The notes: generated by a model from the letters alone, not told the origin. A stretch of 64,000 nt of DNA from Marinicauda pacifica (GCF_004793635.1 NZ_SRXV01000001.1:372501-436500); one strand, 5' to 3'; positions 45,625-54,913 are shown, counted from the first letter of the stretch. Made by a program: numbers and translations.

Positions 45625-46134
45625 ATGCTGAAACTTCTTCTCACCACCGGCCTGGTTGCTGTCGGGCTCGCCGGTGCGTCCAGCGCCGCCGAGGCGCAGG
45701 CCCGCAATCAAGTGCGGATCGATCAATCGGGCTATTCCAATGAAATCGCTGCGCGCATGGACGGGCACCGTCAGCGCCTGTCGATCTCCCAGCGCGGCGG
45801 ATCCCACTATGTGCGGACCTATCAGGACGGTTCACGCAATGCGGTTGGCGTCGCTCAATCCGGCCGGGCGAACACCGCCTTCGCCGATCAGAACGGACGT
45901 CGCAATGAAGTGGTGATCGGTCAGGAAGGGCGGAATAACTGGGCCGACAGCGCCCAGCGCGGAACCAACAATATCGTTGGTGTCGCCCAGATCGGCGACG
46001 ATCACACGGCCCGTACCACGCAGAGCGGATCGAACAACGCGCTCGGCGTCATCCAGGTTGGCGAAGGCCAGTATTCCGACGTGCGCCAGAGCGGCAGCGG
46101 GAATGTGACCCTGGTCCTCCAGGGCGGTCACTGA
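45625..46134 (+). CDS. Curlin-repeat (CsgA/CsgB-like) amyloid subunit
   Basis: A 169-residue exported protein with a signal peptide ending AAEAQA. The mature part is about eleven short repeats of the Q-x-G-x2-N-x5-Q type: IDQSGYSN, AQSGRAN, DQNGRRN, GQEGRNN, AQRGTNN, AQIGDDH, TQSGSNN, RQSGSGN. These stack as a beta solenoid in curli, the extracellular functional amyloid of biofilms. It is followed 69 bases later by a CsgH-like gene. No csgG, csgE or csgF is in the window, so its secretion pore must be elsewhere or lost. Confidence 0.85.
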   Translation: MLKLLLTTGLVAVGLAGASSAAEAQARNQVRIDQSGYSNEIAARMDGHRQRLSISQRGGSHYVRTYQDGSRNAVGVAQSGRANTAFADQNGRRNEVVIGQEGRNNWADSAQRGTNNIVGVAQIGDDHTARTTQSGSNNALGVIQVGEGQYSDVRQSGSGNVTLVLQGGH

Positions 46135-46202
46135 TCCTGAGAGGCTGTCCCGGTCCGGCCGGGGCAGCCTGCCCGCCCTGCCATCAATTCAAGGAGATTC
46201 CC

Positions 46203-46697
46203 ATGAACCCGATCAAGCTCGCATCCCTTGCTGCGTTGGTGCTGACCACCGCTTCAGCGCAGGCCAGCACGCCCCGGCTTCAGGCGCCAGACAGCCCCGG
46301 CGCCGGGTCGCCCTGCTGGCTGCAGGCGGAAACGACCGGACAGATGATGTCGCTGAGCGCGCACACCGCGCCGGGCGTCGCCGGTTACTGGACGCTCGCA
46401 GTCGAGCACCGCGACGGAGAAAGCCTCTCCGCCGAACAGTCAGGCTATGTCGACGGTTCTGGCGTGCGGGCGCGTCAGCTCTCCCGCGTACAATGGTCCC
46501 GCGGACCGGCCCGTCTGCCGGCACGAGACCACTCCGCGCGTATCGGCTTCGAGCCTTCGGGCGCCATCGCGGTCTCGTCGGGATTCGTCGAGACAGGCGG
46601 ACGCGCACTGCCCGTCGATGCCGATCTCGAGCTGCGCGACGCGTCAGGACGGCTGCTGTGCCGGACGTCGCGCGTCTGGGTCCGGACCAGTCACTAG
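46203..46697 (+). CDS. csgH: CsgH-like curli chaperone
   Basis: A 164-residue periplasmic protein with a signal peptide ending TASAQAS. The pattern CWLQAETTGQMMSLSAHTAPGVAGYWTLAVEHRDGESLSAEQSGY fits CsgH, the alphaproteobacterial beta-sandwich protein that prevents CsgA from forming fibres in the periplasm. The assignment rests on this pattern and on its place after a curlin-repeat gene. Two cysteines could pair. Its stop overlaps the convergent nitroreductase stop. Confidence 0.75.
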   Translation: MNPIKLASLAALVLTTASAQASTPRLQAPDSPGAGSPCWLQAETTGQMMSLSAHTAPGVAGYWTLAVEHRDGESLSAEQSGYVDGSGVRARQLSRVQWSRGPARLPARDHSARIGFEPSGAIAVSSGFVETGGRALPVDADLELRDASGRLLCRTSRVWVRTSH

Positions 46698-47320
46698 GAT
46701 GACCAGCGTTCGATCCGGGGCGGCTGGCGCGGACGCTCGGCCGGATCTTCGGTGGCCGTACCAATATACATGAAGCCGGCCACGCGCTCATGCGGGCCGA
46801 GCTTCATGGCCTTGGCCACCGTCTCGTCATAGGCATACCATTCCGACAGCCATTGAGCGGCAAACCCCATCGCGCTGGCGCTGACGAGGATGTTGAAACA
46901 GACGGCGCCCGCGGAGAGAATCTGCTCCCATTCGGGTATCTTGTGATCGGGCGTTACCGAGGAGATGACCGCGACGACCAGCGGAGCCCTCAGAAATCGC
47001 TGCCGCTCGAACGTATAGCGATCCTCGGGCCCGCCCGGCTCGATCTCTCGCAGGCGCGCTTCCAGGATTTCGCCGAAACGCTCGCGCGCATCGCCTTCGA
47101 AGACCATGAAACGCCAGGGAAAAAGCTTGCCGTGATCGGGTGTGCGAGCCGCGAGCCGCAGCAGGGTGTTCAGCTGCTGCGGATCCGGTCCGGGACCGCC
47201 CATCAGCTTGGCAACCGTCGAGCGGCGCCGCGCGAGCAGGTCGAGCGTCTGGCGATTGGGATGGGCCGGCGCGACGGTTTGCGGGGCCTCGGGAAAATCG
47301 GGCGTATAGGTCTCGGACAT
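46694..47320 (-). CDS. Nitroreductase family protein
   Basis: A 208-residue FMN enzyme. RRSTVAKLMGGPGPDPQQLNTLLRLAARTPDHGKLFPWRFMVFEG is the FMN-binding start, and AGAVCFNILVSASAMGFAAQWLS the central helix. It resembles the YdjA/TdsD-like short nitroreductases that use NAD(P)H. ATG at 47320 follows GGAGTCGG. It is divergent from the TetR gene across 140 bases, so the regulator might also affect it. Confidence 0.9.
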   Translation of the reverse strand: MSETYTPDFPEAPQTVAPAHPNRQTLDLLARRRSTVAKLMGGPGPDPQQLNTLLRLAARTPDHGKLFPWRFMVFEGDARERFGEILEARLREIEPGGPEDRYTFERQRFLRAPLVVAVISSVTPDHKIPEWEQILSAGAVCFNILVSASAMGFAAQWLSEWYAYDETVAKAMKLGPHERVAGFMYIGTATEDPAERPRQPPRIERWSS

Positions 47321-47460
47321 AGCCGACTCCATTTATGGAATGCCGTTCAATTTTGACGGTCTGGGCTTTGCCCCGCTATATCAGAAGACCGCCTGCGAGG
47401 GACAAGTGCAAAGCACCCGCGCGTCTCGTCCTGTCCAGGTTACCCGCGATCGAGAGCTTC

Positions 47461-48141
47461 ATGAGCGCAGATACGACCGATCTTGATTCCGACCTCAGCC
47501 CGGCGGCTCGGCGCCGCCTGAAGGTGCGCGATTCCATCATCGCCGCCGCAGAGGAAATCTTTGCCGAAGAAGGCGAGGCCGGCCTTTCCATGCGCCGGAT
47601 CGCCGAGCGCATCGATTACTCTCCGGCAGCGCTCTACAAGTATTTCGAGTCCAAGGACGCGTTGTGCGACGAGATTCGCGAGCAATTCTTCGAGCGGCTG
47701 CTGGGACGTCTGCGCGCCGTGACCGAGACGATCTCGGAAGGGCCCAGACTGTCTGAAGACTGCCTTCGGGCCTACGTCCAGACCGGTCTCGAACAGCCCA
47801 GTCACTACCGGCTCGCCTTTTCCGGCATCATTCGGCACGAACAGCTGCGCGCGGACAGTTTCGCGTTTGCTGCTGCCACCCATCTCGAGGACCGCATTCG
47901 CGAGAGCATGGATGCCGGCTGGTTCGAGTCCGGCGACAGCGCGCTTGCGGCATCGTCCGTCTGGGCCTTGTCCCACGGCATCACGATGCTGGCGGTCACC
48001 ATTCCCGAATACCCCCAGTCCAAGCCCGGTTCGGGGCATTTGACACTCGACGATGTGATCGCTTTCGAAGCAAAGATATTGCTGAAGGGCCTGGCCACCG
48101 AAAAGCTGCGCCAGCGTCTCGCAGAAAAACAAGAAAAGTAA
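47461..48141 (+). CDS. TetR-family regulator of the efflux operon
   Basis: A 226-residue repressor. RDSIIAAAEEIFAEEGEAGLSMRRIAERIDYSPAALYKYFESKDAL is the helix-turn-helix; the rest is the ligand-binding helical domain with a WHG-like segment. It is encoded upstream of the RND adaptor and pump on the same strand. A near-perfect 25-base inverted repeat overlaps its stop codon and precedes the adaptor gene; this is the likely operator. Confidence 0.92.
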   Translation: MSADTTDLDSDLSPAARRRLKVRDSIIAAAEEIFAEEGEAGLSMRRIAERIDYSPAALYKYFESKDALCDEIREQFFERLLGRLRAVTETISEGPRLSEDCLRAYVQTGLEQPSHYRLAFSGIIRHEQLRADSFAFAAATHLEDRIRESMDAGWFESGDSALAASSVWALSHGITMLAVTIPEYPQSKPGSGHLTLDDVIAFEAKILLKGLATEKLRQRLAEKQEK

Positions 48142-48157
48142 ACGCTGTTCACTTTTC
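48133..48157 (+). promoter_or_regulatory. Candidate TetR operator upstream of efflux genes
   Basis: Arms GAAAAGTAAAC and GTTCACTTTTC surround the central GCT with one mismatch in eleven. It begins inside the last codons of the TetR gene and ends 53 bases before the adaptor start. A half-site (GTTCAATTTT) occurs at 47345, upstream of the TetR gene. Confidence 0.6.
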
Positions 48158-48209
48158 AAACGTCGTATAGCGAGATACAACCCTTTCGTGATGGAAGAAG
48201 GGTTGCCCC

Positions 48210-49338
48210 ATGCGCGGTAGACGGTTCGGCCTGTCCAATTTCGCCTTAAGCGTTCTCGCTGCAGCGCTTTTCCTCGTCGCGCTGGTCGTGGCCGTGACGT
48301 CATTGCGCAGCTTCGGCGCCGACGCGGACGGCGGAGGGGGGGGACAACCCGCCGCTTCCCGTTCCCACCCTGACGGTGTCTTATACCACCGAAACGGCAA
48401 TCCAGACACGCTTTTCCGGCTTGGTCACCGCGCGGCGCGAAAGCGCGCTCGGTTTCGATATGCCGGGCAGGATCGCCGAAATCGGCGTCGATGTGGGCGA
48501 CCGGGTTGCGCCCGGCGACATCCTGGCGCGGCTCGACACGCGTGCGCTCGAGGCGAACCTGGCCGCGGCACGCGCCGATGCACGGGCCGCGCGGGCCAGC
48601 GCCGATCTGGCCCAGACCACCTATCAACGCCAGCAGACTCTCGTGGACCAGGGCCATGTCTCCCGGCAGCGGCTCGATGAAGCCCAGTCGAGCGCGCAGG
48701 CGGCGCGCGCGCAGGCAGATGCGGCGGACGCGGCGGCCGAGGTACTGGAAGTCCAGATCGATCTGGCCCGGCTTGACGCGCCCTATGCCGGCGTCATCAC
48801 TTCGCGTGCCTTCGACGAGGGCGCGGTCGCGCCGGCCGGACAGCCTGTGCTGACTCTGGTGGAAGAAGAGGGACGGGAGCTGCGTATCGGCCTGCCGGCC
48901 GGTGAAGCGGCGAGGCTTGAGACCGGGACGCTGTATCCGGTGCTGGCAGACGGCACGCAATATCAGGCGCGCGTGATTGCCGTGACGGGCATTATTGACC
49001 GGCAAAGCCGGTCGGTCACGGCGGTGTTGCGCTTTGAAGAAGGCGCACCGGCCTCCGGCGCCGTGGCGCGTCTGGTGCTCGAAACCGGGCTGGATGAGCG
49101 CGGCTTCTGGGCGCCCGTGACGGCGCTCGCAGAGGGGCGCCGGGGCCTCTGGTCGGTTTATGTTCTGAGCGGTGACGGGCCTTACACGCTGGAACCGCGG
49201 CCGGTTGAGATCCTGCATACAGAGGAGGATCGGGTCTATCTTCGCGGTGCGGTGGAGGAGGGCGCGCTTGTGCTGTCCGCCGGCCTGCAGCGCGTGACAC
49301 CGGGTCAGGGCGTGGTGCCTGCCGGGCAGGGCACCTAG
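48210..49338 (+). CDS. RND efflux periplasmic adaptor, frameshifted at a G8 tract
   Basis: The adaptor gene is split between two frames. The first (ATG at 48210) gives an N-terminal membrane anchor (NFALSVLAAALFLVALVVAV) and a glycine linker. After eight G at 48336-48343 the reading must shift by one base to reach the rest: TRFSGLVTARRESALGFDMPGRIAEIGVDVGDRV (lipoyl domain), a helical hairpin with ASADLAQTTYQRQQ, and beta-barrel domains to the stop at 49338. Seven G would restore one complete adaptor of about 375 residues. The cause could be a sequencing error, a real mutation or phase variation. Its stop is 2 bases before the pump gene. Confidence 0.85.
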
Positions 49339-49340
49339 AG

Positions 49341-52300
49341 ATGGCGACGCTCTTCTACCGCTTCCCGCGCCTGACCGGCCTGATGCTCTTCCTGATCGTG
49401 GCGGCAGGCATGGCATCGCTGGCGACCATGGGCCGCCAGGAAGACCCCACGCTGGTCGAGCGCTTCGGACGGGTCGTGACGGTCTACCCGGGTGCCGATG
49501 CCCGCCGGGTCGAGGCGCTGGTCACCGAACCGATCGAGGAAGCCTTGCTGCAGCTGGAGGAGATCGATGAGATCGACTCCATTTCACGCGCAAATATCTC
49601 AATAATTTCAGTCGCCTTGCGCGAGGATCTGAGCGAGGACCGGGTCGAGCAGGCCTGGACGAAAGTGCGCGACCAGGTCGCCTCGGCGGAGCCGGGCCTG
49701 CCCGAGACCGTGCAGGCGAGCGAGGTCGTGCGCCAGTATATGGGCGCGGCCACGCTGATCGTCGCTTTGAGCTGGCCGGAGGAGGCTGGCGCCGGATATG
49801 GCGCTCTGTCCCGGTTGGCCCGCGACCTTTCCGACCGGCTCCGAAATGTCCAAGGCACTGAAGAAGTAGAGATTTTTGGCGCGCCGCAGGAAGAGGTCCG
49901 GGTCATCCTCGATACCGATGCCGCAGCGGCGCTGGGCGTCAGCGCGCGCGATGTCGCCGCCGTGCTGGCCGCGTCCGATGCCAAGGCGCCGGCGGGCCGA
50001 ATTGAAGGCCAAGGCCTTGATCTGACGGTCGAAGTCCGCGGCAGCTTCGACACGCTGGACCGGGTGCGGGCCGTGCCGTTGCGCGGGGTGTCGGGCGACG
50101 GGCTGGTGCGTATCGGCGACATTGCGCGGGTGGAGCGCGGGCTTCAAGACCCTTTAGAAACAGAGGCCTGGATCGATGGGAGCCGCTCGATTCTCGTGGC
50201 GGCCTACCTGGAACCCGAGCTTCAGGTCGACAGCTGGGACGTGCGGGCGCAGGCGGCGGTGCAGGCCTTTGCCGACGCGACGCCGGGCGCCGAGGTCGAG
50301 ATCGTCTTCGCCCAGTCCGACTATGTCACCAAGCGCTTGTTCGGACTGGCACAAAACCTGTTTTTCTCGGCCCTGATCGTGTTCGCGGTGCTGTTTCTGA
50401 TGATGGGCTGGCGCTCGGCGCTGATCGTGGGATCGGCGCTTCCGCTGACGGTTCTGCTCTGCCTTTTCCTGATTAATACGTACGGAGAACCGCTACACCA
50501 AATGTCCGTGACAGGGCTAGTTGTTGCACTTGGGTTGCTAATCGACAACGCCATTGTGGTCGTTGACGACTATCGGCTGTTACGGGCCCGAGGTTATGAG
50601 CGACTGCCTGCCGTGGATAAAGCGGCCAAGAGTCTGTTCGGCCCGCTGCTCGCTTCGACGCTCACGACGATCTTTGCATTCGCCCCGATCGCGCTCATGC
50701 CGGGCGTGGCCGGCGAGTTCATCTCGATGATCGGCATCTCGGTGATCTTCGCGGTCGCGAGCTCCTTCATCCTGGCATTCACCGTCATTCTCGCGCTGGC
50801 CGCCTGGTTCGACGACGGGCGGGCCGGGGAGGCGGGCGCGCCCTTCTGGCGCGATGGTCTTCGTACGCCGATCCTGGCCCGCGGCTACCGCAAGGTGCTC
50901 GATGCGGTGACCGCCCAGCCGATGCTGGGCCTGGCGCTCGGCATCCTGCTGCCCATTGCCGGGATCGCGGCCGCCACCACGCTTCCGAGCCAGTTCTTCC
51001 CGCAGACCGAGCGCGACATGTTCCAGCTGCGCATGACCCTGCCGCCGGCCAGCTCTCTGGAAGCGACCCGGAACCGCACCGCCGAGGCGACCGCCATGCT
51101 GATGGCCGAGGACGGCGTCGAGCAGGTCGGCTGGGTTCTGGGAGAGAGCGCGCCGCGGGTCTATTACAACATGGTGGGCGGGCAATCGGGACGGCCGAAC
51201 TATGCGGCCGGTTTCGTACGCACGCGCGATGCGGAGACCACGCGCCGCGTGGTCAGCGCTTTTCAGAGCGAGGCACGCGAAGCGTTTCCCGATACGCAAT
51301 TCCTGGCTTTGCCGTTCGAGCAGGGTCCGCCCACCCCGGCGCCGATAGAGCTGGAACTGGTGGGACCGGAACTGGAAACCCTGAACCGCCTGGCCGACGA
51401 GATCCGCGGCGTGCTCTCCAGCGTGCCGGACGTGACCTACACAGAGGCTCAGCTTCTGCCCGGCGAACCGGTGGTGCGCCTGGACGCCGACGAGGCTTCG
51501 GCGAGCCTGGCCGGCCTGCGCCTGTCCGATCTGTCGGCCCGGCTCAGTGCCGAGTTCAGCGGGGCGCTCGGCGGCAGCGTCCTGGAAGGCGTGCAGGAAT
51601 TACCCGTTCGGGTGATCGCACCGGAGGACCGGCGAAATTCGGTGGGCCGGATCGCGCCTGCACCGCTGAGCCTGACACCGGGCAGTGGCCTCGGCTCGAC
51701 GCCGGTCGGCAGCCTGGGCCCGGTCACGCTGGAACCCCAGATTTCCGCGATCTACCGGGTCGATGGCGAGCGCGCCAACTCGGTGCGCGGATTCCTGCTG
51801 CCCTTCACTTTGCCCGCGCCGGTTCTGGCTGAGTTCATGGAGCGGCTGGACGCCGCAGAGATAGACCTGCCGCCGGGCTACCGGCTGATCGTCGGCGGCG
51901 AGGCGGAAAGCCAGGGCGAGGCGATGGCGAATCTGATGTCGACCGCCATTCCGCTCCTGATCCTGATGGTCGGCGCGGTGGTGCTCGCCTTCAATTCCTT
52001 CCGCTACGCGGGAATCGTCTTTGCGACCGGCGCCTTGTCGGTGGGCCTCGCCATGTTCGGCGTCTGGCTGTTCGGCACGCCGCTCGGCTTCAACGCCATT
52101 GTCGGGTCGATGGGCCTGGTCGGGTTGTCGATCAACGGCACGATCGTCGTCCTGTCCGCGCTGAAGGCCAACGAGGCAGCCCGTGCCGGGGACCGGGACG
52201 CGATTCGCGAGACCGTGATGGATGCCACCCGTCATATCCTGGCCACGACGCTGACCACCATTGGCGGGTTCGCGCCACTGCTGATCGAGGGCGATGCCTT

Positions 52301-52442
52301 CTGGCTGCCCTTCGCAGCCGCGGTGGCCGGCGGGGTGGGCGGATCGGCCATACTGGCGCTGATCTTTGCACCGTCCGCCTTTGTGCTGCTGGTGCGATTG
52401 TCCGGGGAGGCCCGGTTGCATCGCGAACCGGCACCGGCCTAA
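49341..52442 (+). CDS. RND-family efflux pump (inner-membrane permease)
   Basis: A 1033-residue transporter of full length with twelve helices and two large periplasmic loops. VTVYPGADARRVEALVTEPIEEAL is the family start; the proton-relay helix reads LVVALGLLIDNAIVVVDDY, where the usual Asp-Asp pair is Asp-Asn. The second half ends SIMGLVGLSINGTIVVLSALKAN-like TM10 with LATTLTTIGGFAPL. It exports drugs or other compounds together with the adaptor and an outer-membrane channel not encoded here. It follows the adaptor by two bases. Confidence 0.95.
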   Translation: MATLFYRFPRLTGLMLFLIVAAGMASLATMGRQEDPTLVERFGRVVTVYPGADARRVEALVTEPIEEALLQLEEIDEIDSISRANISIISVALREDLSEDRVEQAWTKVRDQVASAEPGLPETVQASEVVRQYMGAATLIVALSWPEEAGAGYGALSRLARDLSDRLRNVQGTEEVEIFGAPQEEVRVILDTDAAAALGVSARDVAAVLAASDAKAPAGRIEGQGLDLTVEVRGSFDTLDRVRAVPLRGVSGDGLVRIGDIARVERGLQDPLETEAWIDGSRSILVAAYLEPELQVDSWDVRAQAAVQAFADATPGAEVEIVFAQSDYVTKRLFGLAQNLFFSALIVFAVLFLMMGWRSALIVGSALPLTVLLCLFLINTYGEPLHQMSVTGLVVALGLLIDNAIVVVDDYRLLRARGYERLPAVDKAAKSLFGPLLASTLTTIFAFAPIALMPGVAGEFISMIGISVIFAVASSFILAFTVILALAAWFDDGRAGEAGAPFWRDGLRTPILARGYRKVLDAVTAQPMLGLALGILLPIAGIAAATTLPSQFFPQTERDMFQLRMTLPPASSLEATRNRTAEATAMLMAEDGVEQVGWVLGESAPRVYYNMVGGQSGRPNYAAGFVRTRDAETTRRVVSAFQSEAREAFPDTQFLALPFEQGPPTPAPIELELVGPELETLNRLADEIRGVLSSVPDVTYTEAQLLPGEPVVRLDADEASASLAGLRLSDLSARLSAEFSGALGGSVLEGVQELPVRVIAPEDRRNSVGRIAPAPLSLTPGSGLGSTPVGSLGPVTLEPQISAIYRVDGERANSVRGFLLPFTLPAPVLAEFMERLDAAEIDLPPGYRLIVGGEAESQGEAMANLMSTAIPLLILMVGAVVLAFNSFRYAGIVFATGALSVGLAMFGVWLFGTPLGFNAIVGSMGLVGLSINGTIVVLSALKANEAARAGDRDAIRETVMDATRHILATTLTTIGGFAPLLIEGDAFWLPFAAAVAGGVGGSAILALIFAPSAFVLLVRLSGEARLHREPAPA

Positions 52443-52482
52443 CTGCGCCGGAACGGCGCGGCAGGCGAAAGGACAACCGGCA

Positions 52483-53073
52483 ATGATCAGGCAACGGCGC
52501 GGACCCTGGGGCATCCTCTCCGAACGGACGGCCTACGAGAATCCGTGGATCTCGGTGACCGAATACGACGTGATCCAGCCAGACGGCACGCCGGGCGTCT
52601 ATGGCGTGATGAGCCCGCGCAACTTCGCGATCGGCGTCCTGCCGATCTTCGAGGACGGCACCACGCTGCTGGTCGGCCAGCACCGGTTCACCCTGGACAG
52701 CCATTCATGGGAATTGCCCGAGGGCGGCGGACCGAAGACTGACGATCCGCTGGTCAGCGCACAGCGCGAGCTCGCCGAGGAAACCGGATACCGCGCTGAG
52801 CATTGGTCGCTGTTTCTGGAGATGGACCTGTCCAATTCGGTCACTGACGAGCAGGCCTTCGCCTTTCTGGCCTGGGGGCTGAGCGCGGGCGAGACGGCGC
52901 TGGAGGCCAGCGAGGCCGATCTCAAGAGCCGGCGTGTTAGCTTTGATGAAGCGCTGCATCTTGCGATGACCGGCGAGATTCGTGATGCCTTTACGGTCGC
53001 AATGCTGGCCAAGGCTGACTACATGCGCCGAAGAGAGAGTTTACCCGCACCTGTTTTGCGGGCACTCACATGA
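52483..53073 (+). CDS. Nudix hydrolase
   Basis: A 196-residue Nudix protein. WELPEGGGPKTDDPLVSAQRELAEETGY contains the REL-EE-G core of the Nudix box, with Asp in place of the first Glu. The layout (N-terminal strand, SWELPEG, length) resembles ADP-ribose pyrophosphatases. It hydrolyses a nucleoside diphosphate derivative. It starts 40 bases after the RND pump and 34 bases before cysE on the same strand. Confidence 0.9.
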   Translation: MIRQRRGPWGILSERTAYENPWISVTEYDVIQPDGTPGVYGVMSPRNFAIGVLPIFEDGTTLLVGQHRFTLDSHSWELPEGGGPKTDDPLVSAQRELAEETGYRAEHWSLFLEMDLSNSVTDEQAFAFLAWGLSAGETALEASEADLKSRRVSFDEALHLAMTGEIRDAFTVAMLAKADYMRRRESLPAPVLRALT

Positions 53074-53107
53074 CCGCCCCGGCGTGAAAAGAGCAGGAGA
53101 CTGGGTG

Positions 53108-53962
53108 ATGAGCGCGGACGACAGGGTCGACAACCTCGCAGAGGATCACGGAATTCGCACGCCCGCGCCGCGCGGCAAGGAAGCGGTCAGGCTCGCCTGG
53201 TCGCGGCTTCGCGTCGAAGCGGCCAGTGCCGCAGCCGAAGAGCCGATGCTGGCGAGCTTCGTCAACGCCGCCATCCTGCGCCATGACGGCTTCAAGGACG
53301 CGCTGGCGCACCGCATCGCCGCGAAGCTGGAAGATGCCCAGCTGGACTCCCTCGTCATCAACGATGTCGTGCATGAAAGCCTGCGCTCGGACCCGACCAT
53401 CGCCGAATTCGCCGCCGCCGACATGCTGGCCATTGCCGAGCGCGACCCGGCCTGCCGGTCGCTGCTGCAGCCTTTCCTGTATTTCAAGGGCTTTCACGCC
53501 ACGCAGAGCCACCGCATCGCCCACTGGCTGTGGGGGCAGGGACGCGAGACGCTCGCCTTCCATCTGCAAAGCCGGATCTCGGAGCGGTTCGGGCTGGACA
53601 TCCACCCCGCCGCCCGCATCGGCCAGGGCCTGATGATCGACCATGCGACCGGCGTCGTGATCGGTGAAACCGCCGTGATCGGCGACGATGTCTCCATCCT
53701 GCACGAGGTCACGCTGGGCGGGACCGGCGCGGCGGGCATCGAGCGTCACCCCAAGATCGGCAATGGCGTCCTGATCGGCGCGGGCGCGAAAATCCTCGGC
53801 AATATCACCGTGGGCGACGAGGCGCGTATTGCTGCCGGGTCTGTGGTGCTGAAGCCTGTCCAGGCGCGCTGCACGGTCGCCGGTGTTCCGGCCCGCCCGG
53901 TCGGCGGCCCCTGTGTCGAGCCCGCCAAGCGCATGGACCAGACCCTGGACGAGGGGAAGTAG
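53108..53962 (+). CDS. cysE: Serine O-acetyltransferase
   Basis: A 284-residue enzyme that makes O-acetylserine for cysteine synthesis. The N-terminal helical domain ends with FKGFHATQSHRIAHWLW (catalytic region), followed by the left-handed beta-helix with hexapeptide repeats (IHPAARIGQGLMIDHATGVVIGETAVIGDDVSILHEVTLGGTG) including the catalytic His-Asp. ATG at 53108 follows AGGAG. Length matches E. coli CysE. Confidence 0.96.
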   Translation: MSADDRVDNLAEDHGIRTPAPRGKEAVRLAWSRLRVEAASAAAEEPMLASFVNAAILRHDGFKDALAHRIAAKLEDAQLDSLVINDVVHESLRSDPTIAEFAAADMLAIAERDPACRSLLQPFLYFKGFHATQSHRIAHWLWGQGRETLAFHLQSRISERFGLDIHPAARIGQGLMIDHATGVVIGETAVIGDDVSILHEVTLGGTGAAGIERHPKIGNGVLIGAGAKILGNITVGDEARIAAGSVVLKPVQARCTVAGVPARPVGGPCVEPAKRMDQTLDEGK

Positions 53963-54046
53963 GACTTGGGGTGGTCTAAGCGAGACAGAGCCGAATATCC
54001 GCAATAGGCTCTCATGCGGTAAGTTCACAGCGGCGTTAGTGTTGGC

Positions 54047-54913
54047 ATGTCTCGAAGCTATTGGATCGCAGGAGTTGCGTTTGTAGTTTTTATGGGCGCC
54101 ATCGCAATTTGGGCTTTCACAAGTTCATGGCGATATTACCATGAAAATCGCGCCGCCCAGGAAGGCGCAGCCAACCAATATGCATATTACGCCGACGCCA
54201 ATGACATATGCAGCGCAATCGAAGCCGATAGCGCGCGCTTGTCCTGCATTGCTGAGCAGATAGAAGCCCGTCACAATCGAGAGCACGCCGAAAGCGATCT
54301 TCAGGCCCAGCTCGATATGTCGAGTTGGACTTATGCGATTTTGTGGGTCGGCGTGATTGGGATCATCGTCAGCGTTGGCGGCGTTGCTCTGATCTTTGAA
54401 ACGCTGCGGGAAACGCGCGCTATGTCGCGCGTCACCAGCGAAACGCTCGACGAAACGCGGCTCGCCAACCGACAAACGCTCCGCGCTTACATATCCCTTC
54501 GCTTTTCCGACATCGTCCACCCAACCACGGATAAGCCAGGGCAATTTGTTATTCTTATTGAGAACCACGGCCAAACCCCATGCTTCGTTAAGAGAGTTAT
54601 TTGCCGCTACCGTGTTTTTGAGGCTGGGGAAGCCGTCAAAATTACCCTCACCGAAGAGAGCAGCCCCGCTACCAAGCAAGGCGTTGTCTTCCCCGGCCAA
54701 GTCGAGCGAATAAATATGGCCGCGACGTTTGGCAGAAAATCTGCCTCCATTGTGCAGAACGGCGGTTCGGCGCACGTAGCTGGCATTCTCATCTATCACG
54801 ACATTTTTGGCATCACCCGTCGCACGATCTTTCACAACATGTGTGATGCTATTGGGCCAGACGGAATGTCTGTAAATTTCGGCCCCTACAAAAAGCACAA
54901 TCGAGCCAGCTAG
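54047..54913 (+). CDS. Hypothetical two-helix membrane protein (AT-richer)
   Basis: A 288-residue protein. One helix at residues about 7-25, a polar coiled stretch, a second helix at about 93-118 (WTYAILWVGVIGIIVSVGGVALIF), then a coiled coil (ETRAMSRVTSETLDETRLANRQTLRAYISL) and a soluble C-terminal beta-rich domain. Similar architectures occur in scattered accessory genes of proteobacteria. Base composition is lower in G+C than its neighbours, suggesting acquired DNA. A 270-residue frame on the other strand is judged a shadow. Function unknown. Confidence 0.68.
   Translation: MSRSYWIAGVAFVVFMGAIAIWAFTSSWRYYHENRAAQEGAANQYAYYADANDICSAIEADSARLSCIAEQIEARHNREHAESDLQAQLDMSSWTYAILWVGVIGIIVSVGGVALIFETLRETRAMSRVTSETLDETRLANRQTLRAYISLRFSDIVHPTTDKPGQFVILIENHGQTPCFVKRVICRYRVFEAGEAVKITLTEESSPATKQGVVFPGQVERINMAATFGRKSASIVQNGGSAHVAGILIYHDIFGITRRTIFHNMCDAIGPDGMSVNFGPYKKHNRAS

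Noticed and set aside
47440-49416. 658-codon open frame antisense to TetR and adaptor genes
   Set aside because: It spans the TetR/adaptor boundary and has no domain; composition is that of a complement of coding DNA.
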